Assembly: GCA_947630625.1 (NCBI GenBank) | Contig: CANRIL010000003.1 | Coordinates: forward strand, 52,475-116,474 | Length of the DNA stretch: 64,000 nucleotides | Direction of reading: 5' to 3' | Origin: an uncultured Clostridia bacterium | GTDB taxonomy: Bacteria; Bacillota; Clostridia; Oscillospirales; CAG-272 | Shown: positions 17,279-25,369 of the stretch, one piece after another | Position numbering within the stretch: position 1 is the stretch's first letter | How the letters are laid out: each line of letters starts with the position of its first letter | Notes under the pieces: generated by a model | The model's input: the letters and a program-made list of their open reading frames with translations, nothing else | The model's database searches: none | What the model was told of the DNA's origin: nothing | Program-made: the position numbers and the translations under genes

Positions 17279-18337
17279 TCACGAATTCTTTACAGAATAA
17301 TCACGCCTCTCGCGCGCGAAAAATTCACGTCCGCCGAGCCTGTAAAACGTGTATTCAGCCTCGCCGGAAAACAGCACCGCCCGACCGCAGACGCAGTTTA
17401 TCCGGGCAAAAACGACAGTCTTCGCGCCGCGCCTGGCGACAGTGTAAGCGGCGCGCAGAACGCACGGCCTATATTTATACGCGCGCCCCGCCGCCCGCAT
17501 GCGCTCATATTCTCCGTCCGCCGCCGCCGAGATCTCGCGGTCAAACGCTTCGCGCACGCACGCCGCGTGCCTGTCGATAAACCCAAAGACGCCGCCCCCG
17601 CCGTGCGCCCTCTCCGACCGCTTCCCCCGCCTCTTTTTTCTCCCGCCCGAAGTCTTTAAATCAGTCGCTCCGCCCGGATTCTTAGCATCAACCGTTTCGC
17701 CCGTAGATTTCGCATCAGCCGCTCCACTCGTCGCCTTAACATCAACCGCACCGCTCGCCACCTTCACATCAGCCGCTCCGCCCGACGCTTTAGCATCAAC
17801 CGCACCGCTCGTTGCCTTAATATCAGCCGCTCCGCCCGTCAACTTTGCATCAACCGCTTCACCCGCCGCCTTCGCATCAACGGCACCGCCCGTCGCCTTC
17901 ACATCAACCGCACCGCCCTGCGTTTTCGCTCCAACCGCTTCGCCTGCCGCCTTCGCATCAACGGCTCCGCCCTGCGTTTTCACATTAACCGCTCCGCCCT
18001 GCGTTTTCACATTAACCGCTCCGCCCGTCGCCTTCACATCAACCGCACCGCCCGCCGCCTTTGCTCCATCCGCTTCGCCCGCCGACTTCGCACTGACCAC
18101 TGACCGCTTACCACTGACAACTCCCGCCGCCTCGGCGACCGTGATCTCAAGCTTCGCCGTGACAGCGCCGTTTTTATAAAAATGCGCAAACCTTTCGGAG
18201 CGCAAAACGTTAAGCTTCTCCGTCTTCGCACCCGCGCCGCCGCTCGCCTGAGACTTCCCGCCTCTTTTGCGCGAGGCGGAGATCGTGTCTTTTCCGTCCT
18301 CCCCGCCTGTCGGCGCGCCCGTCTTTCTCCCAGCCAT
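17279..18337 (-). CDS. Nonapeptide-repeat protein of unknown function
   Basis: 352 residues from the ATG at 18337, which has GGAGG 6 bases upstream. Order: basic, Gly-rich N-terminus (about 1-45); a beta-like segment FAHFYKNGAVTAKLEITVAEAA; sixteen tandem nine-residue units of the type GGAVDVKAT (DNA 17649-18079); a lysine/arginine patch (GGRKKRRGKRSERAHGGGG); then a folded-looking C-terminal part from VFGFIDRHAACVREAF to FYRLGGREF. There is no signal peptide. The repeat and its neighbours may be an expanded insert between two halves of one small domain. It is convergent with nothing and ends shortly before the V-ATPase promoter. Function unknown. Confidence 0.6.
   Translation of the reverse strand: MAGRKTGAPTGGEDGKDTISASRKRGGKSQASGGAGAKTEKLNVLRSERFAHFYKNGAVTAKLEITVAEAAGVVSGKRSVVSAKSAGEADGAKAAGGAVDVKATGGAVNVKTQGGAVNVKTQGGAVDAKAAGEAVGAKTQGGAVDVKATGGAVDAKAAGEAVDAKLTGGAADIKATSGAVDAKASGGAADVKVASGAVDVKATSGAADAKSTGETVDAKNPGGATDLKTSGGRKKRRGKRSERAHGGGGVFGFIDRHAACVREAFDREISAAADGEYERMRAAGRAYKYRPCVLRAAYTVARRGAKTVVFARINCVCGRAVLFSGEAEYTFYRLGGREFFARERRDYSVKNS
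17649..18079 (-). repeat. 27-base in-frame tandem repeat, 16 units
   Basis: Sixteen units of 27 bases, without frame breaks, encode variants of GGAVDVKAT (GGAVNVKTQ, GEAVDAKLT, SGAADAKST and others). Two adjacent GGAVNVKTQ units are nearly identical at DNA level, which points to ongoing slippage or unequal exchange. Confidence 0.93.
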
Positions 18338-18407
18338 ATAAACCCTCCGCATCTTTTTTACTATATATAAATATTCCGCCGCCCCGCCGAAAATTACGCG
18401 CCGCCGC

Positions 18408-18458
18408 GCCAAAGCAAAAAGCGCCGCCGGAAGGAATGATTTCCCCTTTCGGCGGCGC
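18408..18458 (-). terminator. Terminator downstream of ilvE
   Basis: GCGCCGCC (18421-18428) pairs with GGCGGCGC (18451-18458); on the minus strand the stem is followed by TTTTTGCTTT. It lies about 165 bases after the ilvE stop, beyond a small repeat cluster, and overlaps the region upstream of the repeat-protein gene. Confidence 0.75.
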
Positions 18459-18504
18459 AATATTAATTTTGTATTTCACACCCTCGCTTTGATCCGTCAA
18501 TCAA

Positions 18505-18620
18505 AAGCGAGAAAAACGGCTGTGCCCTGCAAACCAAGCGAAAAACCGCTGTGTCCCGCAAACCCTCATCAGGCAAACCAAGCTAAAAACCGACTGTACC
18601 TTTTCACGCGTCAAACCCGC
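18505..18620. repeat. Imperfect short repeats after ilvE
   Basis: AAGCGAGAAAAACGGCTGTG (from 18505), AAGCGAAAAACCGCTGTG (from 18536) and AAGCTAAAAACCGACTGTA (from 18580) are diverged copies separated by CAAACC-type links. The last link runs into the 3' end of ilvE (TCAAACC at about 18622). Confidence 0.6.
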
Positions 18621-18621
18621 A

Positions 18622-19689
18622 TCAAACCTTGACCGTCCAGCCGCGTGTGTCGGAGACTTTTCCCCACTGGATCGCGGTCAGCTCGTCGTAAAGCCGCTGC
18701 GAGACGGGACCTATCTCCCCGCCGTTTATCTTCAAAACGCGCTCCTCGTCGCAGAGCTCGCCGATCGGGGAGATCACCGCCGCCGTGCCCGTGCCGAACG
18801 CCTCATCGAGAACGCCCCTCGCGTGCGCCTCAAACAACTCCTCCGCCTCGATCTTCCGCTCCGTCACCTTCATGCCCCACGAACGCAAAAGCTCGATGCA
18901 CGACATGCGCGTGACTCCGGGGAGAATATTGCCGTCGTCAAGCGCGGGTGTGACGACCTCGCCGTCGATGACGAAGAACACGTTCATCGAGCCGACCTCG
19001 TCAACATACTTGTGATGAACGCCGTCGAGCCAGAGCACCTGATCGCAGCCGAGGCTCTCCGCCTTCTTTTGCCCGATGAGCGACGCCGCGTAATTTCCGC
19101 CGCACTTTGTCATGCCCGTGCCGCCGCGGACGGCGCGGACGTATTCCTTCTCAACGTAAATTTTCACCGGATCGAGTCCGCCCGAATAATAGCTGCCGAC
19201 CGGCGACAGGATTATGATAAATTTGTACGTCTCCGACGGATGGACGCCGAGCGACGGGTCTGTCGCGATTATGAACGGACGTATGTAAAGCGACGTTCCC
19301 TCGCCTGACGGCACCCAGTCTTCATCATATTTTACAATTGCCTTAATCGCGCATAGCGCGTCGTCAGGATCAATTTCCGGGACGCAGAGCCGCTTCGCGG
19401 TGTTGTTGAGCCGCGCGACGTTTCGGTCGGGGCGGAAGAGCTGAACGCCGCCGTCCGGCGTGCGGTATGCCTTCAATCCTTCAAATATCTCCTGCGCGTA
19501 ATGGAACACCATCGCGGCGGGCGAGAGCGGCACGGGGGCGAACGGAACGATCCGCGCGTCGTGCCAGCCGAGCCCCTCATCGTAGTCCATGATAAACATG
19601 TGATCCGTAAAATATCTGCCGAATCCGAGCGACGACGGGTCCGGCTTTGCTTTCAGCGTTTCGGCTCTTGTGACTTTGATATCAAGCAT
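18622..19689 (-). CDS. ilvE: Branched-chain amino acid aminotransferase
   Basis: 355 residues, the longer BCAT form shared with eukaryotic enzymes. It is a PLP enzyme that interconverts Leu, Ile and Val with their 2-oxo acids using glutamate/2-oxoglutarate. The Schiff-base lysine is in GMTKCGGNYAAS; other landmarks are YAQEIFEGLKAYR, LYIRPF and DEAFGTGTAAVISPIG. It has its own promoter (19738-19766) and no ilv/leu neighbours here. It could also serve the aromatic transamination not covered by the aro operon, which has no aminotransferase; that is speculation. Confidence 0.96.
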   Translation of the reverse strand: MLDIKVTRAETLKAKPDPSSLGFGRYFTDHMFIMDYDEGLGWHDARIVPFAPVPLSPAAMVFHYAQEIFEGLKAYRTPDGGVQLFRPDRNVARLNNTAKRLCVPEIDPDDALCAIKAIVKYDEDWVPSGEGTSLYIRPFIIATDPSLGVHPSETYKFIIILSPVGSYYSGGLDPVKIYVEKEYVRAVRGGTGMTKCGGNYAASLIGQKKAESLGCDQVLWLDGVHHKYVDEVGSMNVFFVIDGEVVTPALDDGNILPGVTRMSCIELLRSWGMKVTERKIEAEELFEAHARGVLDEAFGTGTAAVISPIGELCDEERVLKINGGEIGPVSQRLYDELTAIQWGKVSDTRGWTVKV

Positions 19690-19737
19690 CTAAAAAAACT
19701 CCGAACAATTTTTTAGGCGGAAAACGCGCCTTTCACA

Positions 19738-19766
19738 ATTATACACTACGCGCCCGCGTTATTCAA
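19738..19766 (-). promoter_or_regulatory. Promoter of ilvE
   Basis: TTGAAT (19766-19761), 17-base spacer, TATAAT (19743-19738). Confidence 0.78.
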
Positions 19767-19858
19767 GAGCGCCGGCAGATTTTTCTCCGGGGACGCGTAT
19801 ATTTTACCATCCCTGTGGGATACTTTCAAGTGAAAATACAATACCTTGGAGGTAAACC

Positions 19859-21166
19859 ATGAAAACTGACAACAAATGCGTGAAGTTTTCAGCACTCGTA
19901 CTTTCGCTTCTGCTTCTCTTTGCAGCACCGGCGCTCGCCGTCGGAGTGTATGCCGCGTCAAATTCGACGGGCGTCCTGTCGCCCGCCCTCGGCGTACTCT
20001 CGAAAAATGTGTCCGTCAACGTCACCGGATGCAGCTCCGCACCGGCCGTCTTCCACGCGGAGGACTTCGACTATTCGCTCGGTCTGCCGGTAAAGAGCGT
20101 CACCGTGCTGACGCTTCCCGACGCGGCGGAGGGAACGCTGCTGCTCGACGGCTCCCCAGTCTCCGCGAATCAGAAGATCTCCCGCCGCAATCTCGGCAAA
20201 CTGACGTTCCGCCCCGCCGCGGCGACGGCTGACGCGTCGTTCTACGTCACCGCAAACGACGAATACGCCACCGAATGCCGCGTCCGCGTGATCGAATCGG
20301 TCAATCTCGCGCCGACGATCACGGACGACATCGCAAAACTCTATATTGAAACGATGCGCGGCGCCGTCGTCCACGGCAGCGTGACCGTAAAGGACCCCGA
20401 GGGCGGCGCGCTCGAACTCGTTCTGACGAACGCACCGAAGAAGGGCACCGTCACCGTGACAGATCCCGCGGCGGGCGAATTTATCTACACGCCTGCGGAG
20501 GGCAAAAGCGGCTCCGACAGCTTCTCGCTCCGCGCGCGCGACGAATACGGCAGCTGGTCTGACGAGATCGCCGTCACCGTCCGCATCAACAAGAACAAAT
20601 CCGGCATCGAATATACAGACCTCGCCGGTCACTGGGCATATAACGACGCCGTGAAGATGACGGACGCCGGTATCATGGGCGGCGCATACGTCAACGGGCG
20701 CGCCTATTTCTATCCCGAAACGACAGTCACGCGCGAAGCGTTTGTGACGATGCTGATGAAGACGATCGGACTTTCCGACATCCCGGAGATCAGCGACGTG
20801 AAATTTGCCGACGACGGAGAAATTGACGACGACGCGCGCAATTATGTCCGCGCCGCGCAGAAGCTCGGATTCATCAAGGGCAGCGAAGGCGCGGACGGCA
20901 AGCTGTACTTTGACCCGAAATCGACCGTGACGCGCGCCGAGGTCGCCGTGATGCTCCAGAACGTGATACACGTCAAGGTCACGGACGCGGTCCCCGTTTT
21001 CGCCGACAATGACGCGATCCCCGTCTGGGCTGCCGAATCCGTCCTCGCGATGAAGCAGCTCGGCATAATGAACGGCACCGGCGGCGGCGAATTCACCCCG
21101 TTCGGGACAGTCTCCCGCGCCGAGGTCGCCGCGATCCTTTCATCCGTCTACGATATGGTTGAATAA
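19859..21166 (+). CDS. Secreted S-layer-homology (SLH) protein with cadherin/Ig-like repeats
   Basis: 435 residues. Signal peptide at 1-32 (basic start, hydrophobic core LVLSLLLLFAAPALA, then VYAAS). Residues 60-250 hold Ig/cadherin-like beta domains (FTVK-type repeats such as APTITDDIAKLYIET and GTVTVTDPAAGEFIYTPAEGKSGSDSFSLRARDEYG). Three SLH modules fill about 255-435, each with a D..GHWA or equivalent start and a TVTREAF, TVTRAEVAVML or TVSRAEVAAIL end. SLH modules bind pyruvylated wall polymers, so the protein sits on the cell surface. GGAGGT is 7 bases before the ATG. A terminator follows the stop. Confidence 0.92.
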   Translation: MKTDNKCVKFSALVLSLLLLFAAPALAVGVYAASNSTGVLSPALGVLSKNVSVNVTGCSSAPAVFHAEDFDYSLGLPVKSVTVLTLPDAAEGTLLLDGSPVSANQKISRRNLGKLTFRPAAATADASFYVTANDEYATECRVRVIESVNLAPTITDDIAKLYIETMRGAVVHGSVTVKDPEGGALELVLTNAPKKGTVTVTDPAAGEFIYTPAEGKSGSDSFSLRARDEYGSWSDEIAVTVRINKNKSGIEYTDLAGHWAYNDAVKMTDAGIMGGAYVNGRAYFYPETTVTREAFVTMLMKTIGLSDIPEISDVKFADDGEIDDDARNYVRAAQKLGFIKGSEGADGKLYFDPKSTVTRAEVAVMLQNVIHVKVTDAVPVFADNDAIPVWAAESVLAMKQLGIMNGTGGGEFTPFGTVSRAEVAAILSSVYDMVE

Positions 21167-21182
21167 CTCATCAAAAAAGCAA

Positions 21183-21229
21183 GGGAGAGAAGACCCAAAG
21201 CGGGACCTTCTCTCCCCGATTTTGTTTTT
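21183..21229 (+). terminator. Terminator after the SLH gene
   Basis: GGGAGAGAAG (21183-21192) pairs with CTTCTCTCCC (21207-21216), followed by a T-rich run (21220-21229). Confidence 0.85.
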
Positions 21230-21261
21230 AACGCTTTTGCATCCTCGCGCAGGCGCAGACA

Positions 21262-21428
21262 ATTTCGACACCCGCAAAATTTCGCCGATCAAGCCCCTCG
21301 ACGCCGCCCCGCCGGTCATTTCGGCATCTGCCGAATTCCCCGATTCAGCGTCTCTCGACGCCAGCCTCGCCGCTCATTTCGACAACCGCCAAACTTCGCC
21401 GATCCGCTCCCTCGACGCCGCCGAATTT
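21262..21428. repeat. Three tandem copies of a ~57-base repeat
   Basis: Copies begin ATTTCGACACCCGC (21262), ATTTCGGCATCTGCC (21318) and ATTTCGACAACCGCC (21376), each with an internal TCGCCGAT-like block and a shared CTCGACGCC block. The last copy touches the 3' end of the toroid gene. There is no gene of its own in this spacer. Confidence 0.8.
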
Positions 21429-22569
21429 ACGCTTCCCCGCCGCCGCGGGGCGCATTTCCGCTGTTTCTGATGTAGTCGACCAGAATATCAATATAATCGA
21501 GCGCGGTGAGCTCGCCTATCGCGTCGCTGACGCGGCGGAGCACCATCAAAGCATTACACGTCGACCACGTGTATACGTCCGAGCCCTCGGAGCAGCGGAA
21601 ACCGCCGGAAACGCTGTCCTGAAGGCAGAGGATATATTTGACGCTTTTGATTATCTGCTCGGAAACGACCGAATAATCGTTCAGCCGGAGAAGGCTTATC
21701 ACCGCCCACGCGGTACCGAAGTGGCGGAACGTGAAGACCGCCTCGCGCTTGATGCCGATCTCGTAAAATATATCGTACCTGCCGTCGGCGCGCATGAGCT
21801 TCGAAAGGCATGATTCCGCCCGCATAAGCTCTGGGCGGTACATGAATTTGTCCTCGGACGAGAGAGCGAGCATGGCGTAACCGGTCGCCGCCGCGGACGA
21901 GAGGAACTGTTCGTCTATCGTGCGCAGCTTGATGTCGCGGTTCCCGTAAAACTGGTTCTGACGGAGCGAACCTGCCCGGACGTTGCCCCAGCCGCCGTCT
22001 TCGTTCTGCAAACTGAGCAGCCAGCTTATCGCCCGCTGGCGGCTCCCCTCCGTCTTTTCCCTGTCAGCCAGCAGCGAAAACGCGTATATGACGAGCGAGG
22101 TGCGCGCAACGGTCGAATTGTCGCCCCTGTAATCAGCCCAGCCGCCGTCTTCGTTCTGATTCTGAAGGATCCTGTCGACGCAGTACTTTATCGCGGCGTC
22201 GATCTTGTTCATGTGCAGCCGCCTGTAATCGCGGTAATTCGCCTCGACCGCCGACAGCTCCGGCGGGTTGAAGCGTTCCCAGTTCTTGAGATATTCGAGC
22301 AGCGCGATGATGACCCACACCCAATCGACCGTGATAAACGCGTGCATCGACGGGTAAAGCAGCCAATACTCGACCGCCTCATTCAGATATTCGATATTTT
22401 CCTTCGTCAGCCTGTCTGGAAACAGGCTGAGCGCGTAAACGACCTCGGACGTGTTCTGCACGTTCGGCGATATGTCCGCGACCCAGCTCCAGCCGAAATT
22501 TTCCGTATTCTGCGTGTCGTAGAGCCATCCGATCGCGCGCCCGATCTCTTTGTTGAAAACAGTACTCAT
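21427..22569 (-). CDS. Prenyltransferase/squalene-oxidase-repeat (alpha-toroid) protein
   Basis: 380 residues, predicted soluble. Repeated QW-like motifs mark an alpha/alpha-toroid: LQNQNEDGGWADYRGDNST, LSLQNEDGGWGNVRAGS, ILCLQDSVSGGFRCSEGSDVYTWSTC. The fold is shared with squalene-hopene cyclases, prenyltransferase beta subunits and complement-like proteins, but the DxDD cyclase motif is not seen, so a binding or scaffold role is as likely as an enzyme role. Its ATG overlaps the stop of the TIR gene (ATGA at 22566-22569). It is the last gene of the methyltransferase-TIR-toroid trio. Function unknown. Confidence 0.8.
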   Translation of the reverse strand: MSTVFNKEIGRAIGWLYDTQNTENFGWSWVADISPNVQNTSEVVYALSLFPDRLTKENIEYLNEAVEYWLLYPSMHAFITVDWVWVIIALLEYLKNWERFNPPELSAVEANYRDYRRLHMNKIDAAIKYCVDRILQNQNEDGGWADYRGDNSTVARTSLVIYAFSLLADREKTEGSRQRAISWLLSLQNEDGGWGNVRAGSLRQNQFYGNRDIKLRTIDEQFLSSAAATGYAMLALSSEDKFMYRPELMRAESCLSKLMRADGRYDIFYEIGIKREAVFTFRHFGTAWAVISLLRLNDYSVVSEQIIKSVKYILCLQDSVSGGFRCSEGSDVYTWSTCNALMVLRRVSDAIGELTALDYIDILVDYIRNSGNAPRGGGEA

Positions 22570-23714
22570 TGTTCGCTCGCGTATTTCGTTATCAGATATC
22601 TTCCTATACTTTCAATGTCCGCGTCTTCGCACGCGTACGTGGCGCGCCGCCTGATCTCCCTCGGAACGGCGTCCGTCGTGAAGCCGTTCAGCATGAAGAT
22701 CGACGACCCTTCATATTTTACAACGTCCGACAAAAATTCTTCGTCCGTGCCGAACGAGTCCTCGTTCAGAATGAAAACAATGTCGTCGTAGCCGCCGCTC
22801 AAAAATCGGTGCGCGCCGTCGTAAACGGCGAAATCCGCGCCGATTCCGTAAGCGTCGAGCATGCTTTTAAAGATGTCGGCGCAGTAAAACGCGCGGCTCA
22901 GCCGCTTTCGCGACGACCAAATGAGAAATAGAATCTTCGCCCCCGGTATCTTCTGTTCCGTGAAAAATTCGTACCCGTCAGACAAAATTGTCTTCGCCTC
23001 GGAAAGCTGCCGCCTCCCCGCCGCGCCCGTTATATAGCCGTGCGCCAGAAGGTACGCACCGGCGACAGAACGCTTGCGGACGGAGCTTTTGAGCAGCGCC
23101 TCGCCGCGCGAGGCGTCCTTTTTGCCAAGGATATGCGCGCCGAGCAGCGCGTCGGCAAGTCCGTCCGGCAGCGAAACGGAGGGGAGCGAATCAAGCGCGC
23201 CCTCGCGATCGTCTGGGCAGAACAGCCCGAAATACCTGTTCCAGAAGGAGGTCGGTGAGGCGGGGTCAGCCCCGCTCGCGCTCCCCATCTCGTCCTGGAG
23301 CAGGAATTTGTTGACTACGAACGTGACGGCTTCGTCCTCCGTCTTAAACGACTGATACGGCCGCAAAAACACCGGAAACGACGAAACATCGCACGGCCCC
23401 GGCGCGTATGTGTAAAGGCTTTTGCAGCTGCTTGAAAGCAAGAGATTCAGAAACGTCATCCACTCCTGCCGGACCCAGCCCTGCGACACGTATTCGCTTC
23501 TCGTCCCGACGACCACCATCGCGTCCGCCGACGCGATCTCTTCCTCGATTTTATCCATGTAGCGGTCTGTCCCGACCTCGCGCAGCGACGTGTTTGAGAA
23601 AAACACGGTAAGCCCGCGCTCGCGCAGCGCGCGGCACAGGCTCAGCGCTATTTCCGAATCGGGCGTCAGCTTGCCCTCATACGAATTTTTGAACGAGATA
23701 AATACCCTGTTCAT
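22566..23714 (-). CDS. TIR-domain protein, probable NADase
   Basis: 382 residues. The TIR domain is at about 1-140: RVFISFKNSYEG, a conserved ALCRALRERGLTVFFS helix-strand, ADAMVVVGTRSEYVSQGWVRQEW with E84 at the place of the catalytic glutamate of NAD-cleaving TIR domains, and FPVFLRPYQSF. Residues 150-215 look helical; 215-380 look like a second alpha/beta domain of similar layout (GAKILFLIWSS ... DDIVFILNEDSFGTDEEF), perhaps a degenerate TIR or sensor module. The gene overlaps both neighbours by 4 bases. Bacterial TIR proteins of this kind are often immune effectors; that role is inferred. Confidence 0.85.
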   Translation of the reverse strand: MNRVFISFKNSYEGKLTPDSEIALSLCRALRERGLTVFFSNTSLREVGTDRYMDKIEEEIASADAMVVVGTRSEYVSQGWVRQEWMTFLNLLLSSSCKSLYTYAPGPCDVSSFPVFLRPYQSFKTEDEAVTFVVNKFLLQDEMGSASGADPASPTSFWNRYFGLFCPDDREGALDSLPSVSLPDGLADALLGAHILGKKDASRGEALLKSSVRKRSVAGAYLLAHGYITGAAGRRQLSEAKTILSDGYEFFTEQKIPGAKILFLIWSSRKRLSRAFYCADIFKSMLDAYGIGADFAVYDGAHRFLSGGYDDIVFILNEDSFGTDEEFLSDVVKYEGSSIFMLNGFTTDAVPREIRRRATYACEDADIESIGRYLITKYASEQ

Positions 23715-24502
23715 CTCTTCTCGGCGGAAATTATCAGATATGCGGGGCGGTGAAGCTCCTGCCTCATCCTCTCGTTGTGCTCGATGTCATGCTCGGTCGG
23801 CGACGGCTCGATGACCTCTTTGATCTCAAATCCGGCGCGGATCAGCGAATTCATGATCGTCGCCGTCTTTCTGTGATACTTCGTTATCGTCTTTCCGAGC
23901 CATTCAACGTGCCGCACACCCTCGACCGCGTAGTGGTCGAGACGATAAACCGACATTTTGCCGTCCGCGTCGTATTCCCAGAGATCGTCCGTGGAGAGGC
24001 ACGACGTAAATACCGGGTGCTCCATCGAGAAAACGAGCCTGCCGTGATCGCGGCACAGCCCGCACACCTCGGAAAACAGCCTGTCGAGGTCTTTTATATA
24101 GTGAAGCGCGAGAGAACTCACAACAAGGTCGAAGCTGCCGAGCGTGTTGTCTATCGTCTCGGCGTCCGTGACTTTGTATCTGATCTTCGCGTCCCGGTTG
24201 TGCTCCCGCGCAAAATCTATCATGCGGGAGGAATTGTCGATCCCCAAAACTTCATCTGCGCCCTCCGAGACGAGCCACGCGCACATGTTTCCGTAGCCGC
24301 AGCCGATATCGAGCGCGGAAAGCCCGCGCACCTCGCCGATAAGCGCGCGCATTATGGGCTGTTCAATGTTGTCGTTATAGTTGTCTTTATCCTGGCGCAG
24401 CTTGTAATAATTATCGAAAAAAGCGCCGTCGTCGTATATTGCTCCCATGTCCCTGCCAACCTCTCGTTCAGCGATCGTTTCTATTTCAAATTTTGAGTCC
24501 AT
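23711..24502 (-). CDS. Class I SAM-dependent methyltransferase
   Basis: 263 residues from the ATG at 24502 (GGGGGTG upstream). Motif I is ALDIGCGYGNMCAWL, followed by an acidic strand end VLGIDNSS, then SFDLVVSSLALHYIKDL and a C-terminal cap (HRKTATIMNSLIRAGFEIKEVIEPSPT). It belongs to the UbiE/BioC-like small-molecule methyltransferases; the substrate is unknown. The frame is open further upstream into the repeat cluster at 24547-24700, so a longer start is less likely. Its stop overlaps the TIR gene start (ATGA at 23711-23714). It probably shares the trpF promoter, since none is visible in the 175-base gap. Confidence 0.87.
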   Translation of the reverse strand: MDSKFEIETIAEREVGRDMGAIYDDGAFFDNYYKLRQDKDNYNDNIEQPIMRALIGEVRGLSALDIGCGYGNMCAWLVSEGADEVLGIDNSSRMIDFAREHNRDAKIRYKVTDAETIDNTLGSFDLVVSSLALHYIKDLDRLFSEVCGLCRDHGRLVFSMEHPVFTSCLSTDDLWEYDADGKMSVYRLDHYAVEGVRHVEWLGKTITKYHRKTATIMNSLIRAGFEIKEVIEPSPTEHDIEHNERMRQELHRPAYLIISAEKR

Positions 24503-24546
24503 AGTCAAACACCCCCAGCCCCGCTCAGCCGAGCGGATTTTATGTT

Positions 24547-24700
24547 CACGCAAGCTCTCCACGCGCAGCAGATTTCGCACTCATGTCAACTTCCCCGCGC
24601 AGCGGATTTTCGCGCTCATGTCAACTTTCTCCGCACAACGGAATTTGCGATCATGCCAACTTCCCCGCGCAGCGGATTTAGCGTTCATGCCAACTTCCCC
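24547..24700 (-). repeat. 35-base tandem repeat derived from the trpF 3' end
   Basis: Five units start near 24547, 24582, 24617, 24652 and 24686 (period 35, 35, 35, 34). The core is CATGYCAACTTYCYCCGCRC. The last unit is the real end of trpF (codons GSWHER and stop); the others are copies of it in the spacer between trpF and the methyltransferase gene. Confidence 0.92.
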
Positions 24701-25334
24701 GCGCGATTTTTATAAACTGCCGCATCTTTTCCGGGTCCTTGCGCCCGTCCGGGAATTCGACGCCCGAATTCACATCGACGCCGTAGGGACAAACCGTTTC
24801 TATGGCGCGCGCGAGATTTTGCGGATTGAGCCCTCCGGCGAGAAACACCGGCTTTTTTACGGACGAGACGATTTTTTTGCTTATACCCCAGTCGTGCGTC
24901 AGCCCGGTGCCGCCGATCCTGTCCGCCGTGATCGTGTCGAGAACGAGCGCGTCCGCGTATTCTTCAATCGCCAGCGCGTCCTCGACGCTGCGCTCGCCGA
25001 CAACGTGAACGGATTTGATGATATACGCGCCCGGTATCGCGTCCCGAATCTTCAGAATTTCCTCCGGCGAGATCACGTCATGGAGCTGCACGGCAAAAAC
25101 GCCCAGTTCCTTCATCGTGGAGATGACATCCCGCGCCGCCGTCAGATGAGTGACCGCGACGGGCACGGAGCCGCGAAGGTCGACAGAATCAAGAATTTCC
25201 CGCGCCTGCCTGTTCGTCAGTTTATCTTCGGCAGTGTGCGTTATTCCGACGAGAAATCCGATATAATCCGCGCCGAGAGCCGCGGCAAGCTCCGCTTCCT
25301 CCGCCCGCGATATTCCGCAAAATTTGACCTTCAT
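24678..25334 (-). CDS. trpF: Phosphoribosylanthranilate isomerase (TrpF-like)
   Basis: 218 residues, a TIM barrel. It isomerises phosphoribosyl-anthranilate in tryptophan synthesis. The catalytic Cys is in MKVKFCGIS and the catalytic Asp in ALVLDTITADRIGGTGLTHDW; the phosphate-binding end PVFLAGGLNPQN ... GVDVNSGVE is intact. No other trp gene is in the window and the direct neighbours are unrelated, which is unusual; a related isomerase role is possible. Own promoter at 25370-25398. Its last codons are copied four times downstream. Confidence 0.88.
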   Translation of the reverse strand: MKVKFCGISRAEEAELAAALGADYIGFLVGITHTAEDKLTNRQAREILDSVDLRGSVPVAVTHLTAARDVISTMKELGVFAVQLHDVISPEEILKIRDAIPGAYIIKSVHVVGERSVEDALAIEEYADALVLDTITADRIGGTGLTHDWGISKKIVSSVKKPVFLAGGLNPQNLARAIETVCPYGVDVNSGVEFPDGRKDPEKMRQFIKIARGSWHER

Positions 25335-25369
25335 CGCACGACTCCTTCAAATAATTAGTCTTCAAACGT

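Noticed and set aside
17649..18079. CRISPR or minisatellite without coding role
   Set aside because: All 16 units keep the reading frame and the amino acid pattern, and the frame has a strong ribosome site.
22566..23714. Thoeris or CBASS system
   Set aside because: No ThsA-type SIR2 or SLOG effector and no nucleotide cyclase is next to the TIR gene.
24502..24580. Longer start for the methyltransferase (26 extra residues)
   Set aside because: The extra part lies in the trpF-derived repeats and has no ribosome site; family proteins start near the ATG at 24502.
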